Translations under genes and position numbers: made by a program
Notes under the pieces: model-generated
The model's input: only the letters and a program-made list of their open reading frames with translations
The model's database searches: none
What the model was told of the DNA's origin: nothing
Part shown: positions 1 to 7,517 of the stretch, one piece after another
Layout: the number at the start of each line of letters is the position of its first letter
Position numbering within the stretch: position 1 is the first letter of the stretch
Origin: JAAYTY01 sp964569245
Lineage (GTDB): Bacteria > Fermentibacterota > Fermentibacteria > Fermentibacterales > Fermentibacteraceae
Reading direction: 5' to 3'
DNA length: 64,000 nucleotides
Assembly: GCA_964569245.1 (NCBI GenBank)
Contig: CAZMTK010000001.1
Location: forward strand, 372,001-436,000

Positions 1-309
1 CGGCATGGCCGTTCCGAACAGCGCCGCATCAATCCACCCTATGTTCTGGGCCGCCAGAGCGGTGCCGGGCGCAGGCCCCGCAAGAGGACAGAACCTGGGG
101 TCGCCTCCGGCGCCGATGGTCGAGCCGACCCACCAGAAGTGCCATGCGTGCTCGTACACGTCCGAATCGCCCGGCACTACGGGATCCCTCGCCGGGAGCC
201 CGACGAGTCCACGACCTCCGTTCGCCAGGAAGGACAGGAACGGTGCGAGACAGAGCAGGACAGAAGCCGTGACCGGAACGAGCGTTCTCTCTCCGCGGTT
301 CACAGCCAT
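1..309 (-). CDS. Partial integral membrane protein, GT-C glycosyltransferase-like N-terminus
   Basis: Only the first 103 codons are present; the gene runs off the left edge. The ATG at 309 overlaps the end of the upstream glycosyltransferase by 10 bases, which suggests translational coupling. After a short basic start (MAVNRGER) there is a hydrophobic helix at about residues 10-30. It is followed by a D-x-D-x-Y-E-H-A-W-H-F-W-W-V segment at about residues 49-63. An acidic first loop followed by a W..WW helix is common in polytopic GT-C (PMT/ArnT-like) membrane glycosyltransferases. That assignment is inference, because the catalytic and C-terminal parts lie outside the window. Two glycosyltransferases directly upstream favour a role in envelope glycan assembly. 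Confidence 0.55.
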   Translation of the reverse strand, partial: MAVNRGERTLVPVTASVLLCLAPFLSFLANGGRGLVGLPARDPVVPGDSDVYEHAWHFWWVGSTIGAGGDPRFCPLAGPAPGTALAAQNIGWIDAALFGTAMP

Positions 310-1763
310 GTCACCTGCACCAGTTCGCCGGAGCCTTCCAGCTCCAGCCTTCCGCCTTCGATTCTCAGGACGGCAGGCGAGGCCGGGAGCGGAACGCCCG
401 ATGCAGTCCCTCTTCCCGACACTGTGACAAGAGCCGCGGACGAGCCTTCCGGACCCTCGATGCAAGCCCTCCCCTCGAAGGTCCAGGAAACCGGACCTCC
501 CGGGGCGGCGACCCTGGTGAATCCCTTCGGAGGCTCGTTCCAGGCCGCAGCCGCAGATGCCGCACGGGGACGGTCGGCATGAGCCGGCGCGCGGGGATGG
601 AGGCTCGCCAGCCGGGACCACTCGGCTCGTGCCCTCTCCGGCGATCCCTGGGAGGAAGCGTATGAGGCTGCGGCCGTCCCGAGAGAGGCGGACAGCTCCC
701 CGTCACGCGCAAGCATCTCCATGGCGGCAGCCAGTGCGGCTTCGGTGGGCGGCGCGGGAATCCTGAGCACGGAGTCCGAAGGAAGGTGGAGGAACGAGCC
801 TGCGGCCGTAACGATGCAGGGCTTTCCAGCCCTCATGGCCTCCAGCAGGCTTCCCGAGGTCTCGCCGCAGTCCGGGTGCCTTATGTCCACTACGAGGTCC
901 ATGAGCCTGATCCAGGCCTGGTACTGCGGCTCCTCGAGCCGCCCGGTGCACGTCGCCCATTCCGGAAGGCGCAAGTCCCATCCCTCTCCAGCCAGGACTG
1001 CGACGGCTCCGGGGAAGCGATTCCTGAATCTCCTGACGGCCTCCAGGAAGATCCCCGGATTCCTGCCGGGGTGCCCCGTGCCGGCCATCCCTATGACCGG
1101 GCTTCCCTGCGGACGAGGCAGCGGCGGAAGATCCGGAACGGGGCTCAGGGGATGCGAGATCACCGTCACCCTCCTGCCCGGCACTCTGGGCGAGAGCAGA
1201 CCGGCGGCATGCTCGTTCAGGCACACGACGCCGCTCGAGGCGTGCAGCAGCCTGCCAAGCAGGGGACGGCTCTTGAGGAGCCGGTCGTATTCTTCGGGTG
1301 GGGCCTTCCTGGACAGCTCGTCCTCCACACGCTCGGCGTCGGGTCCGTAGTCGAAGCGCAGGAATCTCCTGTATTCGTCCAGGCGGCCCCTCCCGAGGGT
1401 GCAGAACCTTATGGCGTGGTGCATCACCGTGTCGTGGAAGACGCAGCATCCACCGATCTCGAGCAGCGCCTCTGCGACTGGGTAGCACTCGGGCGAGTTG
1501 CCGATCATGAAGAACCTGCGGGCCGGATGCGGCAGTCCCTGAGATATGGGTACGGCACGCACGTCGCCTGGCAGACTCGAGGGGTCGCCGCCCTGCGGGT
1601 ACCTTACGATCCAGTCGATCGCTTCTCTCGTGTATTCCAGAACCCTGGCGGCATACGTCGCTACACCGGTCGCAAGAGGCGGTATCGGAGCGTACAGGGC
1701 AGCCTGGGGACGGCCTCCGGGGCCGGCCGCTCCGGGAGGGGCCGGACCTGAGGGGCTGCTCAC
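300..1763 (-). CDS. Glycosyltransferase family 4-like protein
   Basis: A predicted 487-residue cytoplasmic GT-B enzyme that would transfer a sugar from a nucleotide donor to an envelope glycan. The N-terminal half has the acceptor-side pattern 'YAPIPPLATGVATYA' seen in GT1/GT4 enzymes. The C-terminal Rossmann half has 'GMAGTGHPGRNPGIFLEAV', followed by the donor-site region 'CGETSGSLLEAMRAGKPCIV' at about residues 315-335. About 110 residues follow the GT domain and look like a small beta-rich extension of unknown role. The start is the GTG at 1763, whose GTGA overlaps the stop of the GT2 gene. The open frame continues upstream only as a shadow of GT2. Donor and acceptor cannot be told from sequence. 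Confidence 0.85.
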   Translation of the reverse strand: MSSPSGPAPPGAAGPGGRPQAALYAPIPPLATGVATYAARVLEYTREAIDWIVRYPQGGDPSSLPGDVRAVPISQGLPHPARRFFMIGNSPECYPVAEALLEIGGCCVFHDTVMHHAIRFCTLGRGRLDEYRRFLRFDYGPDAERVEDELSRKAPPEEYDRLLKSRPLLGRLLHASSGVVCLNEHAAGLLSPRVPGRRVTVISHPLSPVPDLPPLPRPQGSPVIGMAGTGHPGRNPGIFLEAVRRFRNRFPGAVAVLAGEGWDLRLPEWATCTGRLEEPQYQAWIRLMDLVVDIRHPDCGETSGSLLEAMRAGKPCIVTAAGSFLHLPSDSVLRIPAPPTEAALAAAMEMLARDGELSASLGTAAASYASSQGSPERARAEWSRLASLHPRAPAHADRPRAASAAAAWNEPPKGFTRVAAPGGPVSWTFEGRACIEGPEGSSAALVTVSGRGTASGVPLPASPAVLRIEGGRLELEGSGELVQVTWL

Positions 1764-2557
1764 CGCACATCCCCCCTGAAAGTCCTGACGCGCAGGGAGA
1801 CGAGCTGGACAAGCATCTGTACGACAGCCGAGATCCTGACCCAGGCGAAGAACCCGTGACGGAACGTCTCGAACGAGACGCTGCCGGCCCTCCTCGGGTG
1901 ATGGCTCACGGGCATCTGGAGGATCCTGAATCCCATGCCCCTGGCAAGCAGGAGTATCTCGAGGTCGACCACTCCGGAGGTCGAGCGCGGCCGCACCCTT
2001 TCGAACACGGATCTGCGATAGAGCTTGAACGAGGCGTCGACATCCTTGAATCCGCCCATGAACATCACCCAGGCGAGCGAGTTGTAGAGGAGCGAGTAGA
2101 GCAGCCTCAGCCCGGGATCCCTCCTGCGTCTCCTGTATCCGGAGATTATGTCGCACCTGTCCCTGGCGCTCCAGAACCTCTCCAACTCGTCGAGATCGAA
2201 CTGACCGTCGCAGTCGGTGTAGAACACCCATCCCAGGCGGGCCGCAGCTATGCCGCTCCTCACGGCCATTCCGAAGCCCAGGTTCCGTTCGTGCCTGACC
2301 AGGCGGACACGCGAATCGCGCTCGGAGATCTCCTCTACCAGGCGCGGCGTGGAATCGGTTGATCCGTCGTCGACGACTATGATCTCCCACTCTGCGCCGA
2401 GCCGCTCCAGAACCTCGGATGCGCGATCCACCATGAAGGAGACGTTCTGCTCCTCGTTGAAGGCAGGCAGGAACAGACTGATGCCGTCCGGAATGCCCGC
2501 CGCGCCTGCAGGCGCTCCACAGGCCCGGGTGTCAGGCTCCGATGTACGTCGGAGCAC
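1760..2557 (-). CDS. Glycosyltransferase family 2 (dolichyl-phosphate mannose synthase-like)
   Basis: A 265-residue GT-A enzyme. The nucleotide-binding start of the family is clear: 'ISLFLPAFNEEQNV', then 'IIVVDDGSTDSTP', then the metal-binding 'YTDCDGQFD'. The 'SGYRRRRRDPGLRLL' segment and a C-terminal amphipathic 'FFAWVRISAVVQMLVQLV' stretch resemble polyprenyl-phosphate sugar synthases. The likely reaction is transfer of a sugar from a nucleotide donor to a polyprenyl phosphate; the exact sugar is unknown. The start at 2557 overlaps the flavin reductase gene by 26 bases. Downstream it is coupled to the GT4 gene by a GTGA overlap. A membrane GT-C protein two genes on could use the lipid-linked sugar, which is inference from order. 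Confidence 0.88.
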   Translation of the reverse strand: MLRRTSEPDTRACGAPAGAAGIPDGISLFLPAFNEEQNVSFMVDRASEVLERLGAEWEIIVVDDGSTDSTPRLVEEISERDSRVRLVRHERNLGFGMAVRSGIAAARLGWVFYTDCDGQFDLDELERFWSARDRCDIISGYRRRRRDPGLRLLYSLLYNSLAWVMFMGGFKDVDASFKLYRRSVFERVRPRSTSGVVDLEILLLARGMGFRILQMPVSHHPRRAGSVSFETFRHGFFAWVRISAVVQMLVQLVSLRVRTFRGDVR

Positions 2558-3038
2558 GGCTCGGCGACTTGCCCTTCTTCACGAGGTGGTAGTGCTCGTA
2601 GGTCATTACGGGCAGGTCATCCAGGATTCCGGCGTCAGCCAGCTCTCCCAGGAAAAGCGTGTGGGTTCCGCAGTCCAGCCGGGAGACGGTTCTGCATTCG
2701 ACAAACGCCGAGGAGTGGTCGGTCACGACCGGGCAGCCCGTGACGCCCTCCCTGACGCCGATTCCCTCCAGCTTGTCGAAGTCCCTGCCGCACCTGAAGC
2801 CGAATCGCCCGATGAACGCCATCGGTGCGCCCTCGTTCAGGACGGAGACGCTGAACACCCCCGTCTTCTCCAGGCACTCGTGTGTGTAGTTGAGCTTGTT
2901 GATGCTTATCGCGACGGTCGGAGGCTCCGCCGTGACCTGGAAGACGGTGTTCGCTATCTGCGCGTTGCGCAGACCGCCGCCTCCAGTGGCGACAATGTAC
3001 ACGCCGTAGCTTATTCTGTGCAGCGCCGTCTTGTCCAC
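2532..3038 (-). CDS. Flavin reductase-like domain protein (FMN-binding)
   Basis: A 168-residue protein of the DIM6/NTAB flavin reductase family. It shows the N-terminal 'ISYGVYIVATG' and 'NAQIANTVFQVTAEPP' signatures, the 'FSVSVLN' strand and the 'RFGFRCGRDFDK' loop. Family members bind FMN and reduce it, or pass electrons from NAD(P)H to a partner. In anaerobes this domain is often fused to rubredoxin, but no rubredoxin CxxC pair is present here. It lies 9 bases downstream of a 1-Cys peroxiredoxin and after a sensor kinase, so a part in peroxide or oxygen defence is plausible. Confidence 0.85.
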   Translation of the reverse strand: MDKTALHRISYGVYIVATGGGGLRNAQIANTVFQVTAEPPTVAISINKLNYTHECLEKTGVFSVSVLNEGAPMAFIGRFGFRCGRDFDKLEGIGVREGVTGCPVVTDHSSAFVECRTVSRLDCGTHTLFLGELADAGILDDLPVMTYEHYHLVKKGKSPSRAPTYIGA

Positions 3039-3047
3039 GCGCCCCCC

Positions 3048-3695
3048 CTACTCGCCCATCCTGCGGTGGCAGAACCACCAGTCGAGACATTCGTACTGCC
3101 TGGGCCTCTCCCTGGCCGCGGCTTCGTCCTGCGGAGGCGGAACGATCACGTTGCCGCCTATCATCTCGTTCCTCGGCCAGTTGGCCGGGATGGAGACGCC
3201 GTTCTTGTCGCTGATCTGGAGACCCTGAACCATGCGGAGTATCTCTTCGGTGTTCCTGCCCAGCTCCTGGGGATAGAACACCATCGCCCTGAGGATGCCC
3301 CTCGGATCTACGACGAACACGCCCCTGACCGAGTTGGTGCCCTTCCCGGGATGGACCAGAGAGAGCGCCCTGGCGATCTCCCCCATGTCGTCGGCGATCA
3401 CGGGGAAGCGTATCTCGACGCCTGTCTTCTCCCTTATCCACTCCAGCCATTTCAGGTGCGACCAGACCTGGTCGATGCTCAGGCCGACGAGCTCGCACCC
3501 AAGCGAGCGGAACTCGCCGTACCGCTTCTGGAAGGCCACGAACTCCGTGGTGCAGACGGGGGTGAAGTCGGCCGGGTGGCTGAACAGGACGAACCATCGC
3601 CCGGCCAGGTCGCCGGGCAGGCTGAGCCGGCCCTGGGTGGTCCGCGCCTCGAACTGGGGGAACCTTTCGCCCAGCATGGGCATGCTGGAGTCCAT
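3048..3695 (-). CDS. Peroxiredoxin, Prx6/archaeal type
   Basis: A 215-residue thiol peroxidase that reduces hydrogen peroxide and organic hydroperoxides. The active-site motif PxxxT/SxxC is seen as 'PADFTPVCTTE', giving peroxidatic Cys48. The C-terminal arm 'YECLDWWFC' carries two Cys residues, as in the long archaeal Prx6-like enzymes where they help resolve the sulfenic acid. Length and the conserved 'DQVWSHLKWLEWI' segment fit that class. The ATG overlaps the stop of the hybrid kinase gene (TGATG), so the two are coupled. The flavin reductase follows, giving a small redox-defence operon. Confidence 0.93.
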   Translation of the reverse strand: MDSSMPMLGERFPQFEARTTQGRLSLPGDLAGRWFVLFSHPADFTPVCTTEFVAFQKRYGEFRSLGCELVGLSIDQVWSHLKWLEWIREKTGVEIRFPVIADDMGEIARALSLVHPGKGTNSVRGVFVVDPRGILRAMVFYPQELGRNTEEILRMVQGLQISDKNGVSIPANWPRNEMIGGNVIVPPPQDEAAARERPRQYECLDWWFCHRRMGE

Positions 3696-6600
3696 CAGTC
3701 ACCCTCCTTCTTCGCCTGGCCGCCGGCCGGCCCGCCGTCCGCCGATCCGGGATCACGACTGTCGCCGGCGACGACGCGCCTGACCTTTGCGACCAGATCG
3801 ACTGTCCTGTAGGGCTTCTGTATGAAACCGGCCAGCCCCTTCCCCGAGAACCTGTTCACCGCGTCCATCTCGTTGTATCCGCTGGACAGGATTACCTTCA
3901 CATCGGGCCTGATCCTCCTGAACTCCCTGAAGGTCTCCTCTCCGTTCATGTGAGGCATGGTCATGTCGAGAAGCACCAGGTCGAAGGCCCCGTCGTTGCG
4001 TCTGAAGATCTCCAGCGCCTCGCGGCCGTCGCAGGCCACCGACGTCCTGAAGCCGGACTTCTCGAGGGCTATCTTGACCACAGTGCGCACCGTCTCCTCG
4101 TCGTCGACGACGAGGATGCATCCTGTAGGCTCGGCCCCGCTGCCCGCTGCCTCGGAGGATTCCTGGCCCCTCCTGGCTTCGCCCAGGCTCGGGAAGAGGA
4201 CCTTGAACGTGCTCCCCCTGCCCGGCTCGCTGTACACCTTGAGAGTTCCCATGTGGCCGCGCACGATTCCCAGCACGGCCGCCAGGCCGAGTCCTCTTCC
4301 CGTGAACTTCGTGGTGAAGAAGGGATCGAAGATCCTCGCCTTCGTCTTCTCGTCCATGCCGCAGCCGGTGTCCGACACCTCGATGAAGGTGTAGGATCCT
4401 TCCGGCATGTCCTCGTCCATGTAGGTGCCCGAGAGATAGCTCCTGTCCACCATGGCCATTCCTGTAGCGACGGTGATCGCCCCGCTCCTGTCCCCTATCG
4501 CCTCGGAGGCGTTGATTATGAGGTTCATTATCACCTGCCTGAGCTGGGTCGCGTCACCCTCGATGAGGCTTATGCCCTGCGCGAGATCGAGCCTCAGCAA
4601 CACGTTCTTGGGGACCGCCGCCTGAAGGAGGTTCACCATCTCCTCGATCAGGATGTTGAGGTTCACCGGCTCCACTACGAACTTGCCCCTGCCCGAGTAG
4701 GCGAGCAGCTGGTTCGTGAGCTCCGCGGCGCGGATCGCAGCCGTCTCGAGCCTCTCCAGCGTCCGGCGCACCGGAGACTCCGGGGGGAGCTCCATCAGGG
4801 CGAGCCCGGCGTTGCCGAGTATGCCCATCAGCAGGTTGTTGAAGTCGTGGGCGATGCCTCCAGCCAGGATTCCGAGGCTCTCCAGCTTCTGCGACTGCTG
4901 TATCTGCCTCTCGAGAAGCTTCCTCTCCTCCTCGATCCTCCTGCGCTCGGAGATGTCCCTCACGATCGACAGGGTTGCGGGCTGGCCGTCCTCTATCACG
5001 ACCGAGGTATGGAGCTCCACTGGTATGAGCTTCTCCTGCCTGTCCATGACGGCAGTCTCGTAGATCTGGGGGATGTCCTCCCCCCTCAGGCGGCGGTTGT
5101 GCCTGTCGAGCACCTTCTCCCTCTCGCCGGGCGCCAGGAAGTCCGTGAAGGGACGGCCTTCGAACTCCTCCGCCGTCACACCGAGCATTCTGAGGAGGGA
5201 CGGGTTGCCGAAGATCGCCTTCCCGTCGCGCGCAAGGATGATGCCGTCGTCGGCCCGCTCGATGACGTTTCTGTAGCGGGCCTCGCTCTCGCTGAGGGCC
5301 TCCTCGAACCTGCGCCGCTCGATGACCAGCGCGGCCGTGCCGGAGAGGTAGAGAAGCGCCTCCCTCTGGCGTTCGTCCAGGGGCGGGTTGTCCGTGTAGC
5401 TCTGCACGCACATGACTCCGAACACCCTTCCCTCGACCACGAGCGGTACTCCGAGCCACCAGCGGGAGAGCTCCCCGTGCAGCTCCATCTCGCCACTGGA
5501 GATGAGTGCGGTCTGGTCCTCCATGGTCGCGAAGATGGGCCTGGCGTTGCGGAGGACCATCTCGGTCATGCCCCGCCCGGGCTTTCTGGAGGCGAACTTC
5601 GTGTCGTACCTGTCTATGTAGTAGGGGAAGTGTATCATGTCGGCCTTCTGGTCGTAGATTGCGATGTAGAAGTTGTCGGCCGCCACGAGTCCGCCGATCA
5701 CCCTGTGTATCGCCGCGTACAGATCGTCCATCCTCTGCGCCCTGAGGCCCGCCTCGACGATCTCTCTGGACGCCTCCCTGAGGTCCTCCGAGTATCGTAT
5801 GTCACTGATGTCGTGGGCGAAGACCACGCGGCTCCCCGGGCCGCCATCCGGGTCGGAGAGAGTGTGGAGCTGCGTGCGGCGGATGCAGCCGTCGGGATAC
5901 CTGAGCACCGCGGGGGACGTGTCGCCCCTCGCTATCGCCGCCACGACGGCCTCCTCCTCCACCGTGAGCGGGGTGTCGCGCCAGAGCTCGGTCCAGTGGG
6001 TTCCGGCGGGCTTTCCGCCCGCTCTCAGGGCCGCCGCCGCGGTCTTGTTCGCCCATACCACCCTCATGTCCTCGCTCAGCAGGAACACGGCGTCCTCGAC
6101 TCCGTCGAGTATCAGGGCCTTCTCCTTCTCCGAGCGAGAGAGCGCGCTCTCGAACCTGCCGCGCCCGACGGCCTCCAGAACGTGCGACACGATCTCCGCG
6201 AGCGAGATCGCGGCATTCTCGTCCTCTGCCGTCCAGTGTCTCGGTGGCGGGGTCGTGCTCTCGAGGCAGATCACTCCCGCAAGCTCGCCCCTCACCATGA
6301 TGGGGGCGTCGAGGGTCGAGAGGACTCCCTTTTCGGGGTAGTAGTTGTCTGCGAACTCGGAGACCCTGGGATCGCTGTACACGTCGTGAACCGCCAGAAC
6401 CCTTTCGGCTCTCAGCGTATCGTAGTACCTGTACGCCCTGTACGGGCCGGACGGGCTGGGATCCAGCCTGGCGCCCGACCCCCTCTCCCAGAGGGCTCTG
6501 CAGGCCAGGACATCATCCTCGTTCTCCAGCATGAGCCAGATTCCGACTCTGTCCACGCCTGTTATCTCCGCGGCAGTCAAGGCTATGGAAGGCAGGGCGG

Positions 6601-7114
6601 CTTCGAGGTCGCCGGCCACGACGGGGGGGCTCGAGGCGAGGTCGTGGAGCATCTGGTTCGCCCGGCGGCCGGACTCGGAGGTGGCGTGCATGGACGCCAC
6701 CGGGACTGCCATCCCCAGCAGGAGCGAGATGGAGCCTGAGGGCGAAGAGATCGCAATCTGCCTGACCGAGACCGCCGGGAAGACCGACCAGGGGGCGGGG
6801 AGGTCCACATGCACCGTCGGCGGAGTGCTGGCCGCGGACGACGCCTCTGAAGCCGCGCTCGTGAGGGCTTCGATCACAGCGGCGCCTCGCGGCGATGCGG
6901 CGGTTCGGATCAGGTCGGGAGTCTGGCCCTCCCAGCTTCCCGGCGAGAGCCCGCAGAGATCGAGCATTTCGTCGCTGGCAGCGAGCCAGCGGCCTGTGGG
7001 TTCGCTCAGCACCAGCGGGATGCCGGCATGCCTCACGAGCTGTGCTAGGAGATTGTCCGATGCCGGAAGCATCCCGGTGGATCGTGTCTGCCCGGCCAAT
7101 GCCCCTCCCTGCAT
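3695..7114 (-). CDS. Hybrid sensor histidine kinase (PAS-GAF-PAS-GAF-PAS-HisKA-HATPase-REC)
   Basis: A 1139-residue hybrid kinase with no transmembrane segment, so the sensing is cytoplasmic. Order: a PAS-like region (about 20-65), a GAF domain (about 170-315), PAS (325-440), a second GAF (455-605), and PAS (610-735). Then come the HisKA helix with H-box 'GGIAHDFNNLL' (His near 757), HATPase with 'DTGCGMDE' (about 914) and 'GRGLGLAAVLG' (about 941). A C-terminal receiver domain has 'LDMTMP' (phospho-Asp near 1050) and a conserved Lys in 'FIQKPY'. The upstream frame also offers a TTG start at 7099, just after a GGGAGGGG stretch, giving a protein 5 residues shorter. It is coupled to the peroxiredoxin gene, so the signal may be redox or oxygen related; that is inference. 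Confidence 0.92.
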   Translation of the reverse strand: MQGGALAGQTRSTGMLPASDNLLAQLVRHAGIPLVLSEPTGRWLAASDEMLDLCGLSPGSWEGQTPDLIRTAASPRGAAVIEALTSAASEASSAASTPPTVHVDLPAPWSVFPAVSVRQIAISSPSGSISLLLGMAVPVASMHATSESGRRANQMLHDLASSPPVVAGDLEAALPSIALTAAEITGVDRVGIWLMLENEDDVLACRALWERGSGARLDPSPSGPYRAYRYYDTLRAERVLAVHDVYSDPRVSEFADNYYPEKGVLSTLDAPIMVRGELAGVICLESTTPPPRHWTAEDENAAISLAEIVSHVLEAVGRGRFESALSRSEKEKALILDGVEDAVFLLSEDMRVVWANKTAAAALRAGGKPAGTHWTELWRDTPLTVEEEAVVAAIARGDTSPAVLRYPDGCIRRTQLHTLSDPDGGPGSRVVFAHDISDIRYSEDLREASREIVEAGLRAQRMDDLYAAIHRVIGGLVAADNFYIAIYDQKADMIHFPYYIDRYDTKFASRKPGRGMTEMVLRNARPIFATMEDQTALISSGEMELHGELSRWWLGVPLVVEGRVFGVMCVQSYTDNPPLDERQREALLYLSGTAALVIERRRFEEALSESEARYRNVIERADDGIILARDGKAIFGNPSLLRMLGVTAEEFEGRPFTDFLAPGEREKVLDRHNRRLRGEDIPQIYETAVMDRQEKLIPVELHTSVVIEDGQPATLSIVRDISERRRIEEERKLLERQIQQSQKLESLGILAGGIAHDFNNLLMGILGNAGLALMELPPESPVRRTLERLETAAIRAAELTNQLLAYSGRGKFVVEPVNLNILIEEMVNLLQAAVPKNVLLRLDLAQGISLIEGDATQLRQVIMNLIINASEAIGDRSGAITVATGMAMVDRSYLSGTYMDEDMPEGSYTFIEVSDTGCGMDEKTKARIFDPFFTTKFTGRGLGLAAVLGIVRGHMGTLKVYSEPGRGSTFKVLFPSLGEARRGQESSEAAGSGAEPTGCILVVDDEETVRTVVKIALEKSGFRTSVACDGREALEIFRRNDGAFDLVLLDMTMPHMNGEETFREFRRIRPDVKVILSSGYNEMDAVNRFSGKGLAGFIQKPYRTVDLVAKVRRVVAGDSRDPGSADGGPAGGQAKKEGD

Positions 7115-7144
7115 CGAGCGCCCTTCGGTTCGAACCTGGACGGG

Positions 7145-7175
7145 ATTAGATGCACAAAAGGCAGAAGCTTGTCAC
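7145..7175 (-). promoter_or_regulatory. Possible sigma-70-type promoter for the hybrid kinase operon
   Basis: On the minus strand, GTGACA (7175-7170) and TCTAAT (7150-7145) each match the -35 and -10 consensus at 5 of 6 positions, with a 19-base spacer. The site is in the short gap before the kinase start. The spacer is longer than ideal, so this is a candidate only. Confidence 0.35.
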
Positions 7176-7212
7176 GCCCGCCCTGGACGCAGGCGGAGGA
7201 GCGTCGAGAGCA

Positions 7213-7449
7213 TCATGCCGTGCAGACGCAGCGGATGCATCCCGGCCTGGTCTCCGACCATACGCAGGTCAGAATGTGTCTGCCGCGCGGGCTCTCCAGG
7301 ACCAGCATGGCGCCCGGACCCGGAGGGCGGCATCCTTCCGGAATAGCGACGACCGCCATCGGTTCCGGTCCGTTCAGGAATCGGGCTCTCACCCCGGCGG
7401 CCACTATCCCGGTGCATCCCGGGGCGCGCATGCTCCACATCTCTTCCAA
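7213..7449 (-). CDS. Small hypothetical protein, 78 aa, Cys-rich C-terminus
   Basis: I do not recognise this protein. The chosen start is TTG at 7449, 6 bases after a GGAGG; an ATG at 7440 would give 75 residues. The reading has ordinary amino-acid content, with a hydrophobic middle ('RARFLNGPEPMAVVAIPEG', 'GAMLVLESPRG') and a C-terminal 'CIRCVCTA' cysteine cluster. It lies between mutS and the hybrid kinase on the same strand. The Shine-Dalgarno match and frame content argue for a real gene, but no homology is visible. Confidence 0.4.
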   Translation of the reverse strand: MEEMWSMRAPGCTGIVAAGVRARFLNGPEPMAVVAIPEGCRPPGPGAMLVLESPRGRHILTCVWSETRPGCIRCVCTA

Positions 7450-7517
7450 CGGACACCTCCGTTTCGAGGATATGCATAGCATGCGGAGTTTGCGATGGAT
7501 GTGCAAACATGTGTTTG

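Noticed and set aside
1764..2390. Upstream extension of the GT4 frame
   Set aside because: The residues are a frame shadow of the GT2 gene and show no glycosyltransferase motif; the GTGA overlap gives a better start.
3950..6739. A 929-codon open frame on the plus strand
   Set aside because: It lies antisense to the hybrid kinase, which has clear domains throughout. The plus frame is rich in H, E and V in the mirror pattern expected for a high-GC shadow.
7115..7150. A GGTTCGAACC segment resembling a tRNA T-loop
   Set aside because: No acceptor, D-arm or anticodon stem can be placed around it.
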